Source: Leptolinea sp964424035 (GTDB taxonomy: Bacteria; Chloroflexota; Anaerolineae; Anaerolineales; Anaerolineaceae). From it: 64,000 nt of DNA. This document shows positions 51,590-60,653 of this stretch, one piece after another. The stretch's first letter is position 1, and each line of letters begins with the position of its first letter. The notes beneath the pieces were generated by a model that saw only the letters and a list, made by a program, of their open reading frames with translations, had not been told where the DNA came from and ran no database searches. The stretch is from positions 16,141 to 80,140 of the forward strand of contig CAYRHB010000001.1 of NCBI GenBank assembly GCA_964424035.1, read 5' to 3'. Both the position numbers and the translations under genes were made by a program.

Positions 51590-53191
51590 ATGAGGAACCG
51601 CTTGTCTCATATTAAGAGCTTTGCCGGACAAATACCGGTCAAATATCACCCTTTAATATTCTGGGGAGCTTTATTTTTTATCCTGGTTGGCGGTGTGGCC
51701 GCCCTTGTTTATGCCACACCCTATGGTCCCGGTTTGATAAATGATTCGGTTGTTTACATAGGCGGCGCAGAGAACATCCTGGCGGGACACGGGTACAGCC
51801 GTACTTCCGGTGGCGGTGAGATCAAACCGTTGACGGTCAATGTCCCTCTCTATTCCTACACCCTTGCGATGGTGGCAGCAGCCGGTGTTGATATGATCAA
51901 AGCCGGCTGGCTGGTAAGCCTGGCCAGTTTTGTGTTGAATGGTTTGCTTTCGGCGCTGATCCTCCTAAAGCTCACCCGTTCACGGATCTGGGCAATTGGA
52001 GCTTCGCTTCTGGTAGTCACTTCGGAATCGGTGATCCGGGCGCATAGCTTCGCACTCAGTGAGCCGTTGTTCATTACGCTACTACTGACCTCCCTGCTGG
52101 CGCTGATGTATGCGTTGGACAGGCCGGAATGGTATTTCACAGCCCTGGCGGGTGTACTGGTCAGTCTGACCTACCTGACAAGGTATATCGGACTTTCACT
52201 ATTGGCCACCGGTGTGGCAGCTTTCTTCTTGTTTATGCCAACCTGGAAGGAACGGTTCAAAAAGATGGGCTGGTTCCTGCTATTCAGTCTCTCCGGAGGG
52301 TTGATCTGGATGATCCGCAATATGAGGATATCCGGAACAGCGGCCAACCGGAGTTTCCTCTACCATCCGCTTACAGCTGATAAACTGCAGGAGGGCACCC
52401 AAACCCTGCTGGCATTCCTTTTCCCTGACCGTTTCAATCTTTACGGGTATTTTCCAGGAGAATGGGATGCCCTGGCAACCGTGTTCATTCTAGGGTTGAT
52501 CGTACTGGTTTTCGTTCTCTGGCGAAGCGCAAGGGAAAAGACAGGAACTTCCAACAGCGGACGTAGAGATGCTTTTCTTTTGGCCATCCAGCCTGTGTTC
52601 TACTTTGTTGTTCTGTTACTCTCGTTGACATTCCTTGATGCCTCAACGGCGTTGGAAAATCGTATTCTTGTTCCGGCATTCGTTTGCCTTATTTTGTTGT
52701 TTGTGTTTTTACTGCACAATCTCTGGAAGTTGGGAGGTGTGGCAGCCAGCCTATCAGTGTTCGTGATGATACTGGTATTTCTGTCCGGCGCGTATGACGG
52801 CCGCCGCGCGGTGATCGACCTGCACGCGGACGGACAGGGCTATGCCAGTGCTTATTACCGGAACTCACTCACCATCGATGCGTTGAAACGCATGCCTCTG
52901 TCAACCATCTGGACAAACCGGGTGCCGGCGGTTAACCTGCTGGCCGACCGGCCGGCATATGCCTTGCTGGCGCCAATTGATCCCTTGACTAGGCAGAAGC
53001 GTCCGAATTATGATAGCTCCCTGCAGGCGATCCGCAATTCCATTCTGGAAGGCAATGCCATTCTGGTGGTTTTTGAAGCCGGGATGCTCATGGATGATCC
53101 AATTGAAGGGCAGTGGCTCAGGGACGTGACAGAGGGTGTTCCGGCTGTCTTTGAAGCAGATGACGGAATGATCTTTGCTGTAAACAAATAA
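51590..53191 (+). CDS. GT-C-like membrane glycosyltransferase
   Basis: A 533-residue polytopic protein. GLINDSVVYIGGAENILAGH is the first extracytoplasmic loop with its Asp, VPLYSYTLAMVAAAGVDMIK the following helix, and about ten helices run to residue 400. The soluble tail (residues ~405-533) has TIWTNRVPAVNLLADRPAYA, comparable to tails of GT39-like proteins. Paralogous to the gene at 48865. No ribosome site is evident before the ATG at 51590, consistent with a very short leader. It heads the last plus-strand gene group, which turns to nonulosonate genes 18 bases after its stop. Confidence 0.75.
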   Translation: MRNRLSHIKSFAGQIPVKYHPLIFWGALFFILVGGVAALVYATPYGPGLINDSVVYIGGAENILAGHGYSRTSGGGEIKPLTVNVPLYSYTLAMVAAAGVDMIKAGWLVSLASFVLNGLLSALILLKLTRSRIWAIGASLLVVTSESVIRAHSFALSEPLFITLLLTSLLALMYALDRPEWYFTALAGVLVSLTYLTRYIGLSLLATGVAAFFLFMPTWKERFKKMGWFLLFSLSGGLIWMIRNMRISGTAANRSFLYHPLTADKLQEGTQTLLAFLFPDRFNLYGYFPGEWDALATVFILGLIVLVFVLWRSAREKTGTSNSGRRDAFLLAIQPVFYFVVLLLSLTFLDASTALENRILVPAFVCLILLFVFLLHNLWKLGGVAASLSVFVMILVFLSGAYDGRRAVIDLHADGQGYASAYYRNSLTIDALKRMPLSTIWTNRVPAVNLLADRPAYALLAPIDPLTRQKRPNYDSSLQAIRNSILEGNAILVVFEAGMLMDDPIEGQWLRDVTEGVPAVFEADDGMIFAVNK

Positions 53192-53208
53192 GTGAAACAG
53201 GAAAAAAT

Positions 53209-54030
53209 ATGGAAACCATTTTAGACAAATTCCGTATGGATGGACAGGCTGCCATAGTGACCGGTGGGGCAGGTTTGCTGGGCAGGGAATTCAGTAAAAC
53301 CCTGGCGCAGGCTGGAGCCGGTGTTGTGGTGGCTGACCTGAACGTAGAAACCGCTGAAGCTGTGGCGGCTGAAATCCGCAAAGACGGGTACAAAGCCATC
53401 GGGTGGGGTGTCGACGTGACCGATGCGGTCTCAGTTCGGCAGATGGTAACAGCTTCCATAAAAGAATACGGCAGGCTCGATGCCCTGGTCTGCAGCGCGG
53501 CGATGGATCCCAAATTTGATCCGCAGCACGCCGGACAAAACCGCAATACGTTTGAAGATTACCCCGTAGAATCCTTCCGGCAGGCGCTGGATGTGAACCT
53601 GACCGGCCTGTTCCTCTGTGCGCAGGCGGCGGTTATCCCCATGTTAAAACAAGAACATGGTTCGATCATCAACATCTGTTCGACTTACGGACTGGTTGGC
53701 CCTGACCAAAGGATCTACATCAAACCGGACCAACCGCAGCAATATAAACCGGTCTATTACTCTGTGACAAAATCTGGTGTGCTGGGTCTCACCCGCTATC
53801 TGGCCACGTATTATGCCGGAAGGAATATCCGTGCCAATGCGTTGACCCCCGGCGGCGTATATAACAACCATGATGATTTGTTTGTCAAGAATTATTCCGC
53901 TCGCACGGTGCTGGGCCGTATGGCGCATAAAGATGAAATGAGCGGCGCGGTTTTATTCCTGGCCTCAGACGCGTCTTCCTATATGACCGGCTCCAATCTG
54001 GTTGTTGATGGAGGCTGGACGGCATGGTAA
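53209..54030 (+). CDS. SDR oxidoreductase, PtmA-like
   Basis: Classical short-chain dehydrogenase of 273 residues. AAIVTGGAGLLGREFSKTL is the glycine-rich cofactor site, CSAAMDPKFDPQHA replaces the usual NNAG region, and the catalytic Ser-Tyr-Lys are in NICSTYGLVGP and VYYSVTKSGVLGLTRYLA. NALTPGGVYNNHDD and DGGWTAW end the fold. SDRs with this NPxGGV-less end and the unusual insert QRIYIKPDQPQQYKPVYYS are typical companions of NeuB/NeuA genes (PtmA in flagellin glycosylation loci); the exact reaction of PtmA-type enzymes is not well settled. The stop overlaps the cytidylyltransferase start by seven bases. Assignment to the nonulosonate branch is from context. Confidence 0.75.
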   Translation: METILDKFRMDGQAAIVTGGAGLLGREFSKTLAQAGAGVVVADLNVETAEAVAAEIRKDGYKAIGWGVDVTDAVSVRQMVTASIKEYGRLDALVCSAAMDPKFDPQHAGQNRNTFEDYPVESFRQALDVNLTGLFLCAQAAVIPMLKQEHGSIINICSTYGLVGPDQRIYIKPDQPQQYKPVYYSVTKSGVLGLTRYLATYYAGRNIRANALTPGGVYNNHDDLFVKNYSARTVLGRMAHKDEMSGAVLFLASDASSYMTGSNLVVDGGWTAW

Positions 54031-55262
54031 AAAAGCCGGAAGTTCTGGCAATTGTTCCTGCGCGCGGTGGATCGAAAGGGATTCCCCGTAAGAATATCAA
54101 GGAATTTGCTGGATACCCGTTGATCTCCTACAGCATTGCGGCAGGCCGGCAGGCGCAAACGGTGACCCGCACCATCGTCTCAACCGATGACGAAGAGATC
54201 GCGGCAGTTGCCCGCGAATGGGGTGCTGAAACACCTTTCTTGCGCCCTTCTGAACTCGCATCAGACCAGGCGCTTGATCTGCCTGTATACCAGCATGCCT
54301 TGAACTGGTTGATGGAGCATGAAGGGTATTCACCCGATGTGGTTGTGCAGCTGCGTCCCACATCACCTGTACGGCCGGTTGATTGTGTCGATGGGGCGGT
54401 CAATATGCTGCTGGCCAACCCGGACGCCGATTGTGTTCGAGGTGTGGTTCCGGCAGGTCAGAATCCCCACAAGATGTGGCGGCGTGAGGAAGACGATGGC
54501 CGGTTGTCGCCGCTTTTGAGTGTACCGGGAATTGATGAGCCATACAACGCGCCGCGGCAAATCCTTCCACCTGTTTTCTGGCAAACAGGTCATATTGATG
54601 CCATCCGGCCTGAAACCATATTGAAGAAGAATTCCATGACAGGTGACAGGATCCTGGGCATGGTCATTGACCCGCAATTTACGATCGATATTGATACACC
54701 CAAAGACTGGGCACGCTCTGAATGGCTGGTCTGGCATGGCGGGTTGGAATATGTTGACCCTGCCAAAACACCCCGCCGGAGACTGCCTGATCGCATTGAC
54801 CTGATGGTTTTTGATTTCGACGGTGTTATCACTGACAATCGTGTCTGGGTTGATGAGAATGGTTTTGAACGTGTTGCAGCCAATCGCAGTGACAGCCTGG
54901 GCATCCGTTTATTAAAGGAATCCGGTCTGGAGATGATGGTGCTGTCGATGGAAGTGAACAAAGTTGTTGCAGCACGGGCGAAAAAAATGGGGATTCCCGC
55001 GTTGCATGGAATCAATGATAAAGTTACCACCCTGCGGAATCTTTTGAATGACCAGAAAATCCCTGCTGAAAATGTTATATTTGTAGGCAATGATACGAAT
55101 GACCTGGATTGTTTCCGGTTGGTTGGATACGCGGTTGCTGTGAATGACGCCCAACCCGAAGTCAAACGGGCGGCGGATCTGGTGTTGAACAGAAATGGCG
55201 GCCACGGTGCGGTACGCGAGATATGCGATATGATCCTGGAGACTAGAAAAATTAGAGGCTGA
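54024..55262 (+). CDS. Acylneuraminate cytidylyltransferase-HAD phosphatase fusion
   Basis: A 412-residue two-domain protein. Residues ~8-235 form a CMP-nonulosonate synthetase: AIVPARGGSKGIPRKNIKEF, VSTDDEEIAAVA, VVQLRPTSPVRP, and FTIDIDTPKDW. Residues ~258-412 are a KdsC-like HAD phosphatase: VFDFDGVITDNRVWVDENG with the nucleophile and acid/base Asp pair, LSMEVNKVVAARA and FVGNDTNDLDCF. The same order occurs in animal CMP-sialic acid synthetases. The HAD part could dephosphorylate the 9-phosphate product of a NeuB-type synthase, such as the next gene, or could have a structural role; not known. It overlaps the SDR gene and is two bases from the synthase gene. Confidence 0.9.
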   Translation: MVKKPEVLAIVPARGGSKGIPRKNIKEFAGYPLISYSIAAGRQAQTVTRTIVSTDDEEIAAVAREWGAETPFLRPSELASDQALDLPVYQHALNWLMEHEGYSPDVVVQLRPTSPVRPVDCVDGAVNMLLANPDADCVRGVVPAGQNPHKMWRREEDDGRLSPLLSVPGIDEPYNAPRQILPPVFWQTGHIDAIRPETILKKNSMTGDRILGMVIDPQFTIDIDTPKDWARSEWLVWHGGLEYVDPAKTPRRRLPDRIDLMVFDFDGVITDNRVWVDENGFERVAANRSDSLGIRLLKESGLEMMVLSMEVNKVVAARAKKMGIPALHGINDKVTTLRNLLNDQKIPAENVIFVGNDTNDLDCFRLVGYAVAVNDAQPEVKRAADLVLNRNGGHGAVREICDMILETRKIRG

Positions 55263-55264
55263 GA

Positions 55265-56140
55265 ATGGCGAGAGAACTCAAAATTAGTAAAACAATCATC
55301 GGTGATGGGCATCCCACATATGTGATAGCCGAGATTGGGATCAACCACAATGGCGATCTGGAAAACGCGAAGAAAATGATCGATGCGGCGAAGCATGCCG
55401 GTGTGGATGCGGTGAAATTCCAGAAGCGCACACCCGAGCTATGTGTGCCTGACAACCAGAAAAGCCAGATGCGGGAAACCCCATGGGGCTATATCACATA
55501 CCTGGACTACCGCAATAAAGTGGAATTTGGCGAAGTGGAGTACCGTGAGATTGACCGGTATTGCAGAGAGGTCGGAATGGATTGGTTCGCATCAGTCTGG
55601 GATGAACCGTCTGTGGATTTCCTTGAATCCTTCAATCCGATCTGTTACAAGATCCCATCAGCCTCACTGACCGACTCGAACCTGTTGAAGAAGATCAAAT
55701 CCACCGGCCGGCCGGCCATCCTTTCAACCGGCATGTCCACCATGGAACAGATCCGCACTGCAGTGGGTATCATTGGATTGGAAAATCTGATCATCACCCA
55801 TGCCACAAGTACCTATCCCTGCGAACCGGAAGAATTGAATCTGCGCATGATCGAAACCCTGCGCAAAGAATTCCCGGTTCCCATCGGATATTCCGGCCAC
55901 GAAGTTGGCCTGATCCCTTCGGTACTCGCGGCGGGAATGGGCGCCTGTGTAGTGGAACGGCACATTACCCTGGACCGTGCCATGTGGGGCGGCGATCAGG
56001 CGGCATCTGTGGAGCCCAGCGGGTTTGAAAGACTGGTAAAATACATCCGCGTTGCCGAGTTATCACTGGGTGACGGAGTTAAGAAAGTTTACGATAGTGA
56101 ACTTCCATCCTTAAAGAAACTTCGCCGGGTACAAAACTGA
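55265..56140 (+). CDS. NeuB-family nonulosonic acid synthase, SAF-less
   Basis: A 291-residue synthase with only the TIM-barrel domain. VIAEIGINHNGDLENAKKMI, DAVKFQKRTPEL, WFASVWDEPSVDFL, YKIPSASLTDSNLLK and GYSGHEVGLIPSVLAAGMGA are in NeuB order, and VVERHITLDRAMWG carries the metal/PEP region. It lacks the C-terminal SAF domain present in the synthase at 37746, and is accordingly about 65 residues shorter. The N-terminal motif AEIGINHNGD is the sialic/legionaminic form rather than that of the first synthase. Product is probably a Neu5Ac- or legionaminate-like acid or its 9-phosphate. Directly preceded by the cytidylyltransferase-phosphatase fusion gene. Confidence 0.85.
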   Translation: MARELKISKTIIGDGHPTYVIAEIGINHNGDLENAKKMIDAAKHAGVDAVKFQKRTPELCVPDNQKSQMRETPWGYITYLDYRNKVEFGEVEYREIDRYCREVGMDWFASVWDEPSVDFLESFNPICYKIPSASLTDSNLLKKIKSTGRPAILSTGMSTMEQIRTAVGIIGLENLIITHATSTYPCEPEELNLRMIETLRKEFPVPIGYSGHEVGLIPSVLAAGMGACVVERHITLDRAMWGGDQAASVEPSGFERLVKYIRVAELSLGDGVKKVYDSELPSLKKLRRVQN

Positions 56141-56166
56141 TCCAGGCGAAGGAATGCGAGTACGAA

Positions 56167-56379
56167 ATGATCCATGGAATCCAACTTTTTAGTGCTGTTC
56201 TGGGCAAGCCTGCTCTTTATCTGGACCCCGGTTCAGGAAGTTTTATTTTGCAGGTATTGCTGGCGGCCCTCCTGGGAGGTGGTTTTGCCATCAAAGCATA
56301 CTGGAAAAAGATCAAGGCTGTCTTTGTAAAAACACCACCCAAAGACGCGGACAAAGAAGAAACAGACAAAGAAGCGTAA
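56167..56379 (+). CDS. Small conserved membrane protein (YLDPGSGS type)
   Basis: A 70-residue protein with one hydrophobic helix (residues ~24-44). The motif LYLDPGSGSFILQVLLA precedes the helix and is followed by IKAYWKKIKAVF and a highly charged tail, KDADKEETDKEA. Small proteins with a Y-[IL]-DPG-[ST]-GS motif followed by a helix and basic residues are common in surface-polysaccharide loci, but their role is unknown to me. The gene sits 26 bases after the NeuB-type gene and 16 bases before the sulfatase-like gene. Because the length is small but the motif is strongly conserved, I believe it is real. Confidence 0.75.
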   Translation: MIHGIQLFSAVLGKPALYLDPGSGSFILQVLLAALLGGGFAIKAYWKKIKAVFVKTPPKDADKEETDKEA

Positions 56380-56395
56380 CAGCGGTTAATCAAAT

Positions 56396-57997
56396 ATGAC
56401 TTCATTAAAGAGGAATGGACCACGGCGATCTTCAGATCAACCGTGGTACTTTCATCCTATAATATTTGGTGTTTATCCGATCGTGGCGCTGTTGGCAGCG
56501 AATATCAGCCAGATTCGACCGGAAGCGGCAATTCGGTCATTTTTTATCAGCATTGCAGTGGCTGTTATATTTTATAGCCTGGCGTTGTTGATCCTTCGCA
56601 ACCGGTCACTCGCGGCTGTATTCTCCAGCTTTGTCTTCCTGCTTTTCTATTCATATGGCCATATCTACCAGTTGATCGAGGGACAGCTGGTTGCCGGTTT
56701 GGATGTAGGCCGCCATCGCTATCTGGGAATTCTCTGGCTGTTGGTTTTTATTTCCGGAAGCTGGTTGATTTTCAAGAAAGCCGCGAACGCGTTGACATTC
56801 AACAACCTGTTAAATACAGTTTCGGTTATATTGCTGGTGCTACCCTTGTTCCAGATCGCTGAATTTGAGTACAAAGCCTCAAGGGTTCAAAGCGGAGGAA
56901 ATACTGTCAAAGCGGCGCCGATCACGACATCGGCAGGCAAAAACCTGGATCCCGATTCACTACCTGATGTGTATTACATCATTCTCGATGGATACTCGCG
57001 GGATGACATTCTTAAAGAACTGTATAACTACGACAACTCCAGTTTCTACAGCGAATTGAAACAGATCGGTTTTGTGATCCCGGATTGCGCTCAAAGTAAT
57101 TACGCCCGCACCGCCCTGTCGATTTCATCGGCATTGCACATGGATTACATCCAGGAATTCAGCACTCTTTACAAACAGGGTGACCAGAGCCTTGATATGC
57201 CGGTATACCTTGATTACATCCAGAACAGCCCGGTCCGCAGCCATCTGGCGGAGTTTGGCTATCAGATGGTGGCCTTCGAGACAGGTTATTTCTGGAATGA
57301 AATTACCAACGCCGATGTCTACATCGTGGCCAATGACAATCCACTCGAAAAGATCAAACAGGGGAGGGACGTTTCTGAGTTTGAGGTTATGTATTTGCGG
57401 ACGACCGCTTTCCGGACAGTGGATGAGCTGAAATCAAAATTCACACAAAACCTGGTCAAGAACATCCGTACACCGGAAGAGAAACACCACGACCAGGTCA
57501 TCTTCGCGCTGGATCAGTTGGAACAGGTTCCCCTCCTCCCGGGGAAGAAATTTGTTTACGCCCACATTGTGGCACCGCACGCGCCATTTGTCTTCAGTCC
57601 CGATGGACGGTATATCTCAACCGGCGCAGTCAATCCGGGGTATCTGGACGCGATCTCCTATGTGAATTCACGGGTGATCCCCATCGTCAAATCGATTATC
57701 GCCAATTCCAAGGTGCCGCCGGTTATCATCGTTCAGGCTGACCATGGCTGGGATGCTGATCACCGCATGCAAATCCTGAATGCCTATTATCTGCCGGATG
57801 GCGGATCGGATAAGGTTTACGACACCATCACACCAGTTAATACCTTCCGGACGATTTTTAACCAGTACTTTGGTGATTCATTTGAACTGTTGAACGATGT
57901 CAGCTATTTCTCCGATGATGATGCACCATACGCATTTGTTGAGATACCACACACATGTTCCAGTGGTAAAAATCTGGCAGTACCACAGGTAAAATGA
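56396..57997 (+). CDS. Membrane sulfatase-like (alkaline phosphatase superfamily) protein
   Basis: A 533-residue protein with about five N-terminal helices (residues ~15-165) and an extracytoplasmic alkaline-phosphatase-type domain. DVYYIILDGYSRDDILKEL provides the first metal Asp residues, SNYARTALSISSALHMDY contains a Thr in the place of the nucleophile, YAHIVAPHAPFVF follows, and IIVQADHGWDADHR is the second metal site. This architecture is shared by LtaS, phosphoethanolamine transferases and related proteins. It probably attaches or removes a phospho- or sulfo-substituent on the glycan outside the membrane. Substrate is unknown. The stop overlaps the next gene (ATGA). Confidence 0.75.
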   Translation: MTSLKRNGPRRSSDQPWYFHPIIFGVYPIVALLAANISQIRPEAAIRSFFISIAVAVIFYSLALLILRNRSLAAVFSSFVFLLFYSYGHIYQLIEGQLVAGLDVGRHRYLGILWLLVFISGSWLIFKKAANALTFNNLLNTVSVILLVLPLFQIAEFEYKASRVQSGGNTVKAAPITTSAGKNLDPDSLPDVYYIILDGYSRDDILKELYNYDNSSFYSELKQIGFVIPDCAQSNYARTALSISSALHMDYIQEFSTLYKQGDQSLDMPVYLDYIQNSPVRSHLAEFGYQMVAFETGYFWNEITNADVYIVANDNPLEKIKQGRDVSEFEVMYLRTTAFRTVDELKSKFTQNLVKNIRTPEEKHHDQVIFALDQLEQVPLLPGKKFVYAHIVAPHAPFVFSPDGRYISTGAVNPGYLDAISYVNSRVIPIVKSIIANSKVPPVIIVQADHGWDADHRMQILNAYYLPDGGSDKVYDTITPVNTFRTIFNQYFGDSFELLNDVSYFSDDDAPYAFVEIPHTCSSGKNLAVPQVK

Positions 57998-59610
57998 CTC
58001 CAGATTTGTCATTTCAGCGCAACATGGAACGCATGAAGCGGGTTATCACCCGAAAGCAGGGCGATGCCCGGATTCGGGAAATTGCCCGCCGTGTGGCTGA
58101 ATCTGCCATGAAAAGCTCTGGTATCAAACCGGTCATTCTGTTCAACGCCTCAACACGGTTGAGCGGATTAAGCCTGAATGCTGCCTTTCAGTTGCTCTCC
58201 GGTTGGGCGCTTCAACTGGATGGCGTTCCCGTTGTTCATTTTGCCTGCCAGCGTGGACTCTCTCGCTGTATACACGGCACGAACAGGGATGATCCGTCCA
58301 GACTACCGCCATGCGATGAATGCTGGCGTCAAACCCGGATCAATACCAGCTATTCTGAAACCCGCTACCTGGCTCAGATGGATGATTCTGCGCTACGAAA
58401 CGATCTACATGCCTTGGATTTCCAAAGCCTTGCCGGGTTCAACCATAATGGCCTGCCGCTTGGAGAACTGGTTTTGCCATCCTTGCGCTGGGTCCTGCGA
58501 CGTCATAATCTGATTGAAGATGATGCAACCCGTTTTATATTCGAGGAATATATCGTCTCAACCAATCGGGTAATCAAGCAATTCTCTTCATTATTGGATG
58601 AAACCCGGGCCCAATCAGTTCTTGTGTTCAATGGACAATTCTTCCCTGAAGCCGCAGCCCGTTGGGTCGCCCAAAAGAAAGGATTGCCGGTAATATCCCA
58701 TGAGGTAGGTCTAATGCCCTTCACCGGATACTTCACACCGGGTGAAGCCACAGCATATCCGATCGATATTCCTGCCGGGGAAACGTTAAGCGATTCCCAA
58801 AACGACCGCCTTGATGAGTATCTCTCCAAACGGTTCAAAGGCGATTTTTCCATGGCAGGCGTCCGCTTCTGGTCTGGAATGCAGGAATTGGACCGGTCAT
58901 TCCTGACACTTGCCGCCGGCTTCAAACAGATCGTACCCATTTTCACAAACGTGATCTTTGATACCAGCCAGGGACACGCGAACGTATTGTTCAGTGATAT
59001 GTTTGCCTGGTTGGACGAAATCCTTGCCATCATAAAAAAACATCCAGAAACATTGTTTGTGATCCGTGCCCACCCGGATGAAAGCCGTCCGGGCAAGGAA
59101 AGCCGCGAAACAGTGGCTGACTGGGTAACCAGGAGCGGCTGCGGAGAATTGCCCAATGTCCATTTTGTGGATTCAAATCAGCCATTCAGTTCGTATGAAT
59201 TGATCCGGCGTTCCAAGTTCGTCATTGTTTACAATTCGACCATCGGATTGGAAGCCAGTATTATGGGTGCTCCTGTATTGTGCGGTGGGAAAGCCCGCTT
59301 CACCCAGGTGCCCTGCGTCTATTTCCCTGATTCAGGGATGAAATACCTGCGTTTGGCAGAAGAATTCCTGCAGGCTGATGAAGTTACCGCACTTCCGGAA
59401 CATCGGCTGAATGCGAGGAAGTTCCTGTACTTCCAGCTTTTCCGGACATCTTTACCGTTCGACCATTTCCTGGAAGAAGACCGTTTCTGGAAAGGTTATG
59501 TCACGTTGACGGACTTTGATGTAAAGGACTTAAAGCGGGAAAATTCGCCTACAATGGATACAATTCTGCATGGAATATTGGAAAATGGAGATTTTCTTCT
59601 TCCGGAATGA
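57994..59610 (+). CDS. Capsule-type GT-B glycosyltransferase-like protein with Cys cluster
   Basis: A 538-residue GT-B-like protein paralogous to the one at 33276. Shared elements: IFTNVIFDTSQGHANVLF, LFVIRAHPDES, and SKFVIVYNSTIGLEASIMGA. In addition its N-terminal part has four cysteines, Cys85, Cys92, Cys107 and Cys110, in ACQRGLSRC and PPCDECWRQT. Their C-x6-C-x14-C-x2-C spacing could bind a metal or be structural. This cluster is absent from the 33276 protein. VLVFNGQFFPEAAARWVA and VISHEVGLMPF follow. Coupled by ATGA to the sulfatase-like gene before and to the GT2 gene after. Donor unknown. Confidence 0.65.
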   Translation: MTPDLSFQRNMERMKRVITRKQGDARIREIARRVAESAMKSSGIKPVILFNASTRLSGLSLNAAFQLLSGWALQLDGVPVVHFACQRGLSRCIHGTNRDDPSRLPPCDECWRQTRINTSYSETRYLAQMDDSALRNDLHALDFQSLAGFNHNGLPLGELVLPSLRWVLRRHNLIEDDATRFIFEEYIVSTNRVIKQFSSLLDETRAQSVLVFNGQFFPEAAARWVAQKKGLPVISHEVGLMPFTGYFTPGEATAYPIDIPAGETLSDSQNDRLDEYLSKRFKGDFSMAGVRFWSGMQELDRSFLTLAAGFKQIVPIFTNVIFDTSQGHANVLFSDMFAWLDEILAIIKKHPETLFVIRAHPDESRPGKESRETVADWVTRSGCGELPNVHFVDSNQPFSSYELIRRSKFVIVYNSTIGLEASIMGAPVLCGGKARFTQVPCVYFPDSGMKYLRLAEEFLQADEVTALPEHRLNARKFLYFQLFRTSLPFDHFLEEDRFWKGYVTLTDFDVKDLKRENSPTMDTILHGILENGDFLLPE

Positions 59611-60653
59611 AACCTACCTGTTCGATTGTCATCCGCGCATATAACGAAGCAAAGCATATTGACCGCCTTTTGACTGGAATCATGCAGCAAACAGTCAAAA
59701 ATCTGCAGATCATTCTGGTGGATTCCGGTTCAACAGATAATACAGTGGAGATCGCTTCAAAATATCCGGTTGAAGTGGTACATATCCATCCGGAGGAATT
59801 CACCTTCGGGTATTCCCTGAACCAGGGCATCCGGCAATGCCGGGCTGACAGGGTGGTTTTTGCCAGTGCCCATGTTTACCCTGTATATCCGGACTGGCTT
59901 GAAAACCTGATTGCCCCATTGGATGATCCGCAAGTGGCACTGGCGTACGGTAAACAGCGGGGTATGGAAACTACGAAATTTTCCGAACATATGATTTTCC
60001 AGCACTGGTTCCCGGACCACCCGATCCGACGCCAGGACCATCCGTTCTGCAACAACGCCAATGCAGCCATCCGCCGGGATATCTGGGAAAAACAACCCTA
60101 TGACGAGACAATCCCCGCTTTGGAAGATCTGGCATGGGCTAACCGGGCGCAGAAGCAGGGATTTCAGATCGTGTATGTCAGCGAGGCAGAAGTCATTCAC
60201 GTGCACAACGAAACCTGGAATGGTGTTTTCAATCGGTACCGCCGTGAAGGGATGGCATTTAAACGCATTTATCCCCATGAGCGGTTCACCCTGCGTGATC
60301 TGTTTCGATTGTTCTTTGTGAATGTGTTCAATGATATGAAACAGATTGGCAATTTGACGTATAGGACATATTCCAACACTTCCAACCCGGCTGCCGCGGG
60401 GGAAGGACCATCGGCGGGTTCGAAAGACAGCAAGTTGCGCCGTATCTATGAGATCATCCGGTTTCGATGGGCGCAATTCAGGGGAACCTACCTGGGTTAC
60501 CGTCAGTCAGCCACTCAACTCTCGTGGAAGTTAAAGCAAACATTCTATTATCCAAAAGGATCCATGGTTGCGGGTTCTTCCGATTCGCGTAATATTGAGC
60601 CGATCCTGTACCCGGATGCTTCAGGCTCGAAACATTCAGGGAGGTCAATATGA
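59607..60653 (+). CDS. GT2-family glycosyltransferase, rhamnosyltransferase-like
   Basis: A 348-residue GT-A inverting transferase. CSIVIRAYNEAKHIDRLL and IILVDSGSTDNTVEIA form the nucleotide-binding half. The metal position reads VVFASAHVYPVYPDWL: the usual DXD is replaced by SAH, as in the branch of GT2 enzymes annotated as rhamnosyltransferases. HPFCNNANAAIRRDIW and ALEDLAWANRAQ follow, the latter the catalytic ED-W region. It is flanked by overlaps on both sides, with the capsule-type gene (ATGA) and the cytidylyltransferase gene (ATGA). The donor sugar is not certain. Confidence 0.85.
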   Translation: MKPTCSIVIRAYNEAKHIDRLLTGIMQQTVKNLQIILVDSGSTDNTVEIASKYPVEVVHIHPEEFTFGYSLNQGIRQCRADRVVFASAHVYPVYPDWLENLIAPLDDPQVALAYGKQRGMETTKFSEHMIFQHWFPDHPIRRQDHPFCNNANAAIRRDIWEKQPYDETIPALEDLAWANRAQKQGFQIVYVSEAEVIHVHNETWNGVFNRYRREGMAFKRIYPHERFTLRDLFRLFFVNVFNDMKQIGNLTYRTYSNTSNPAAAGEGPSAGSKDSKLRRIYEIIRFRWAQFRGTYLGYRQSATQLSWKLKQTFYYPKGSMVAGSSDSRNIEPILYPDASGSKHSGRSI

